64,000 bases of DNA from Eulemur rufifrons (taxonomy: Eukaryota > Chordata > Mammalia > Primates > Lemuridae). Of the stretch, positions 62,261 to 64,000 are shown piece by piece (within the stretch, counting starts at the first letter, position 1; each line of letters starts with the position of its first letter). The position numbers were made by a program, and so were the translations under genes. The stretch spans positions 46,288,001 to 46,352,000 of the forward strand of contig NC_090986.1 in the NCBI RefSeq assembly GCF_041146395.1. The letters run 5' to 3'. The notes below the pieces were generated by a model. The model had not been told where the DNA came from. It made no database searches and was given only the letters and a program-made list of their open reading frames with translations.

Positions 62261-64000
62261 GAGACATACCATTGAAATTTTCAGGCTTCTGAGAATAATG
62301 TAACGCATAGTAACAGTTTATATGCACATATCCCAGTAGTTTGAAACTCTGGCTGCTCTAGATTATTTGAAAAGAAAATAATATTGATTCTTATGCTTTT
62401 GACTTTAATTTCAAATGCCCAATAGCCTTTTTATTTTTATGCATTGATTGTATATATGAATTATCTCCTCATTCTAGTAGCTACAGTAGCAGTTTCTGTG
62501 AGCCAGTGGGGAAAAAACCTATAAAATAGAATTTTGTGTTTTTCTAAAGGTGATTCTTACTGCAACATAATATTTTTAAAAATGTAATATATGCTTTATT
62601 ATAATGAAGCCTTATTATTAAAATATTATAGAATTTAAAACATAAGTGTATCAAATATTTCTTTTCACTTTTCTGAAATGTTGACTTTCAGAATGCCATT
62701 TTTCCAGTATTTTTATACAAAATAACAGAATCTTCTTTCTAAAATGATTCTATCGAAATTGGAATTATTTTTATTATATTGAAAAGATTAAGTTTAAATT
62801 TAGCAGAGCTGTTTCATACAACTTTTCTGTCACATTCAAAGAAATTTTATGTAATCCTGATCGATTGTGAAAGAAAGAAAGTTACTGCCCACTTTTTCCG
62901 GGACACTCGATAACGTGCTAATTCTCAAAAAAATGGAGATATGGAGAGGCATATTCGTAAAATGAAAGAACTATATTACTTAAAACATTATATCAAGTCA
63001 TATAAATGTTCTTATATTCAGTTTTGATAGCATAAAAGATGGTTATTAATAGTAACTTCAGAAAGTAGATGTAAATTTGAAGATGTAATTGGTAGAAAAA
63101 TTCCAGATAGCACTGTTGTCATGTCCTTAAATTAACTATATACTATTTACATATTTTTCTTTCAAGCTTTCAGTACTTTAATTAAATAATCATTAAATTC
63201 TCATATATGTATAAAATATATGCTATGGATGTGAAAAATACTATATACACAAAAATATATAGTGTTTTAACAGTTGGTTATTTTATTTTATATATACACA
63301 TATATGTACATATACAGATGTGTGTATATAAATAAAAAGATTATTGAATTATCTAAGAGAGATAGAAATATATATGGAGAGAGATATTTAATGTGACTAT
63401 GCCGTTAAATAGCTGGAAACATGAAAGAAAAGCTTGCAAAATTTCACATATTTGTTTCCACCTTTTATAAAGATATGTGTATATTCAAGTCCAGCTAATG
63501 CAAATTTACCTACAAAGCACAGCTATGCATATTTTTGTTTTCCTATGAATAAAAACAATGAAGTACCTCTGTTTTTTTCTCTAAATGCTTTCTTTTGCTT
63601 AAGTGGTATACCTTAGTTTGCATTAAACATTGTCTGTTATTCAAGTTTATTGTTTCAATAAAGCATTTATGAATTCTATTTAAAAATTAGTTAAAACAAC
63701 CTAGAGAACTTTGAAAAGCAATGCCATGTTTGTGTTTCATTTTTATTCTGTGATTTTACCACAGTCTCATAAATGTTTAAATTTAGTATATAGGAAACTA
63801 AATATATAAAGGACCATCAATGTAATAGTAATGTAATATTCCAAAGTTTGTAAATGGTTCATTGACTATCAAAACCACCTTTAGTAGTGAGCCATAGTTT
63901 CTTAAAACACGAATTCAGGAAATTTTTATTGATCATGAAAATCCTACCAGAATTTCAGTGAAAGGAAAACTTAAAAAAGCTATCTGCAGGAGGGTCTATG
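62261..64000. other. Unannotated AT-rich sequence
   Basis: It contains TA/TG low-complexity sequence at 63281-63330 and 63340-63390. No gene or named repeat is visible. Confidence 0.5.

Overview
This is nuclear DNA from a primate, most likely a strepsirrhine (lemur or relative). It is very AT-rich, has long introns, lacks prokaryotic-style gene density, and is built largely of LINE, SINE and LTR fossils. The lineage call rests on the Alu elements at 22139-22486 and 60351-60687. Both carry an extra A/T-rich block in the middle that, from memory, is typical of lemur and galago Alus and absent from human Alus.

The only gene I can support is the 3' end of KLHL1 (kelch-like 1), on the + strand. 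It is represented by three exons: 16244-16456, 26995-27166 and 32565 onward (stop codon 32622-32624). These encode the last 147 complete residues, i.e. the C-terminal kelch beta-propeller. Positions 1-16243 are the end of the preceding intron, 16457-26994 and 27167-32564 are the last two introns, and the 3' UTR probably runs to about 33.7 kb, where several AATAAA signals cluster. From there to 64000 I see no gene. This fits the known gene-poor surroundings of KLHL1 (human 13q21).

The rest is repeat stratigraphy. Main L1 pieces: antisense at about 780-1280, 1800-2470, 12270-14015 (a younger L1 inside an older one), 34240-35655 (again nested) and 50231-51000; sense at 6783-7097 and about 20860-23130 (interrupted by an Alu). 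A small lemur-type L1 with a 5' inversion sits inside an L2 at 59687-59986. L2 fragments are common (7640, 8310, 10740, 14905, 26220, 30090, 44460, 46325, 58890, 60950). Also seen are two MLT1-type MaLR LTRs (36157, 49789), several LTR-like blocks (9600, 45150, 47008, 53040, 61725), one Tigger-like and one Charlie-like DNA transposon (30745, 41001), and scattered microsatellites. No feature suggests a novel biological system. The best observations are insertion events readable from target-site duplications, an unusually long flanking duplication at 6721-7153, and a perfect 16-bp inverted repeat at 8627-8659.
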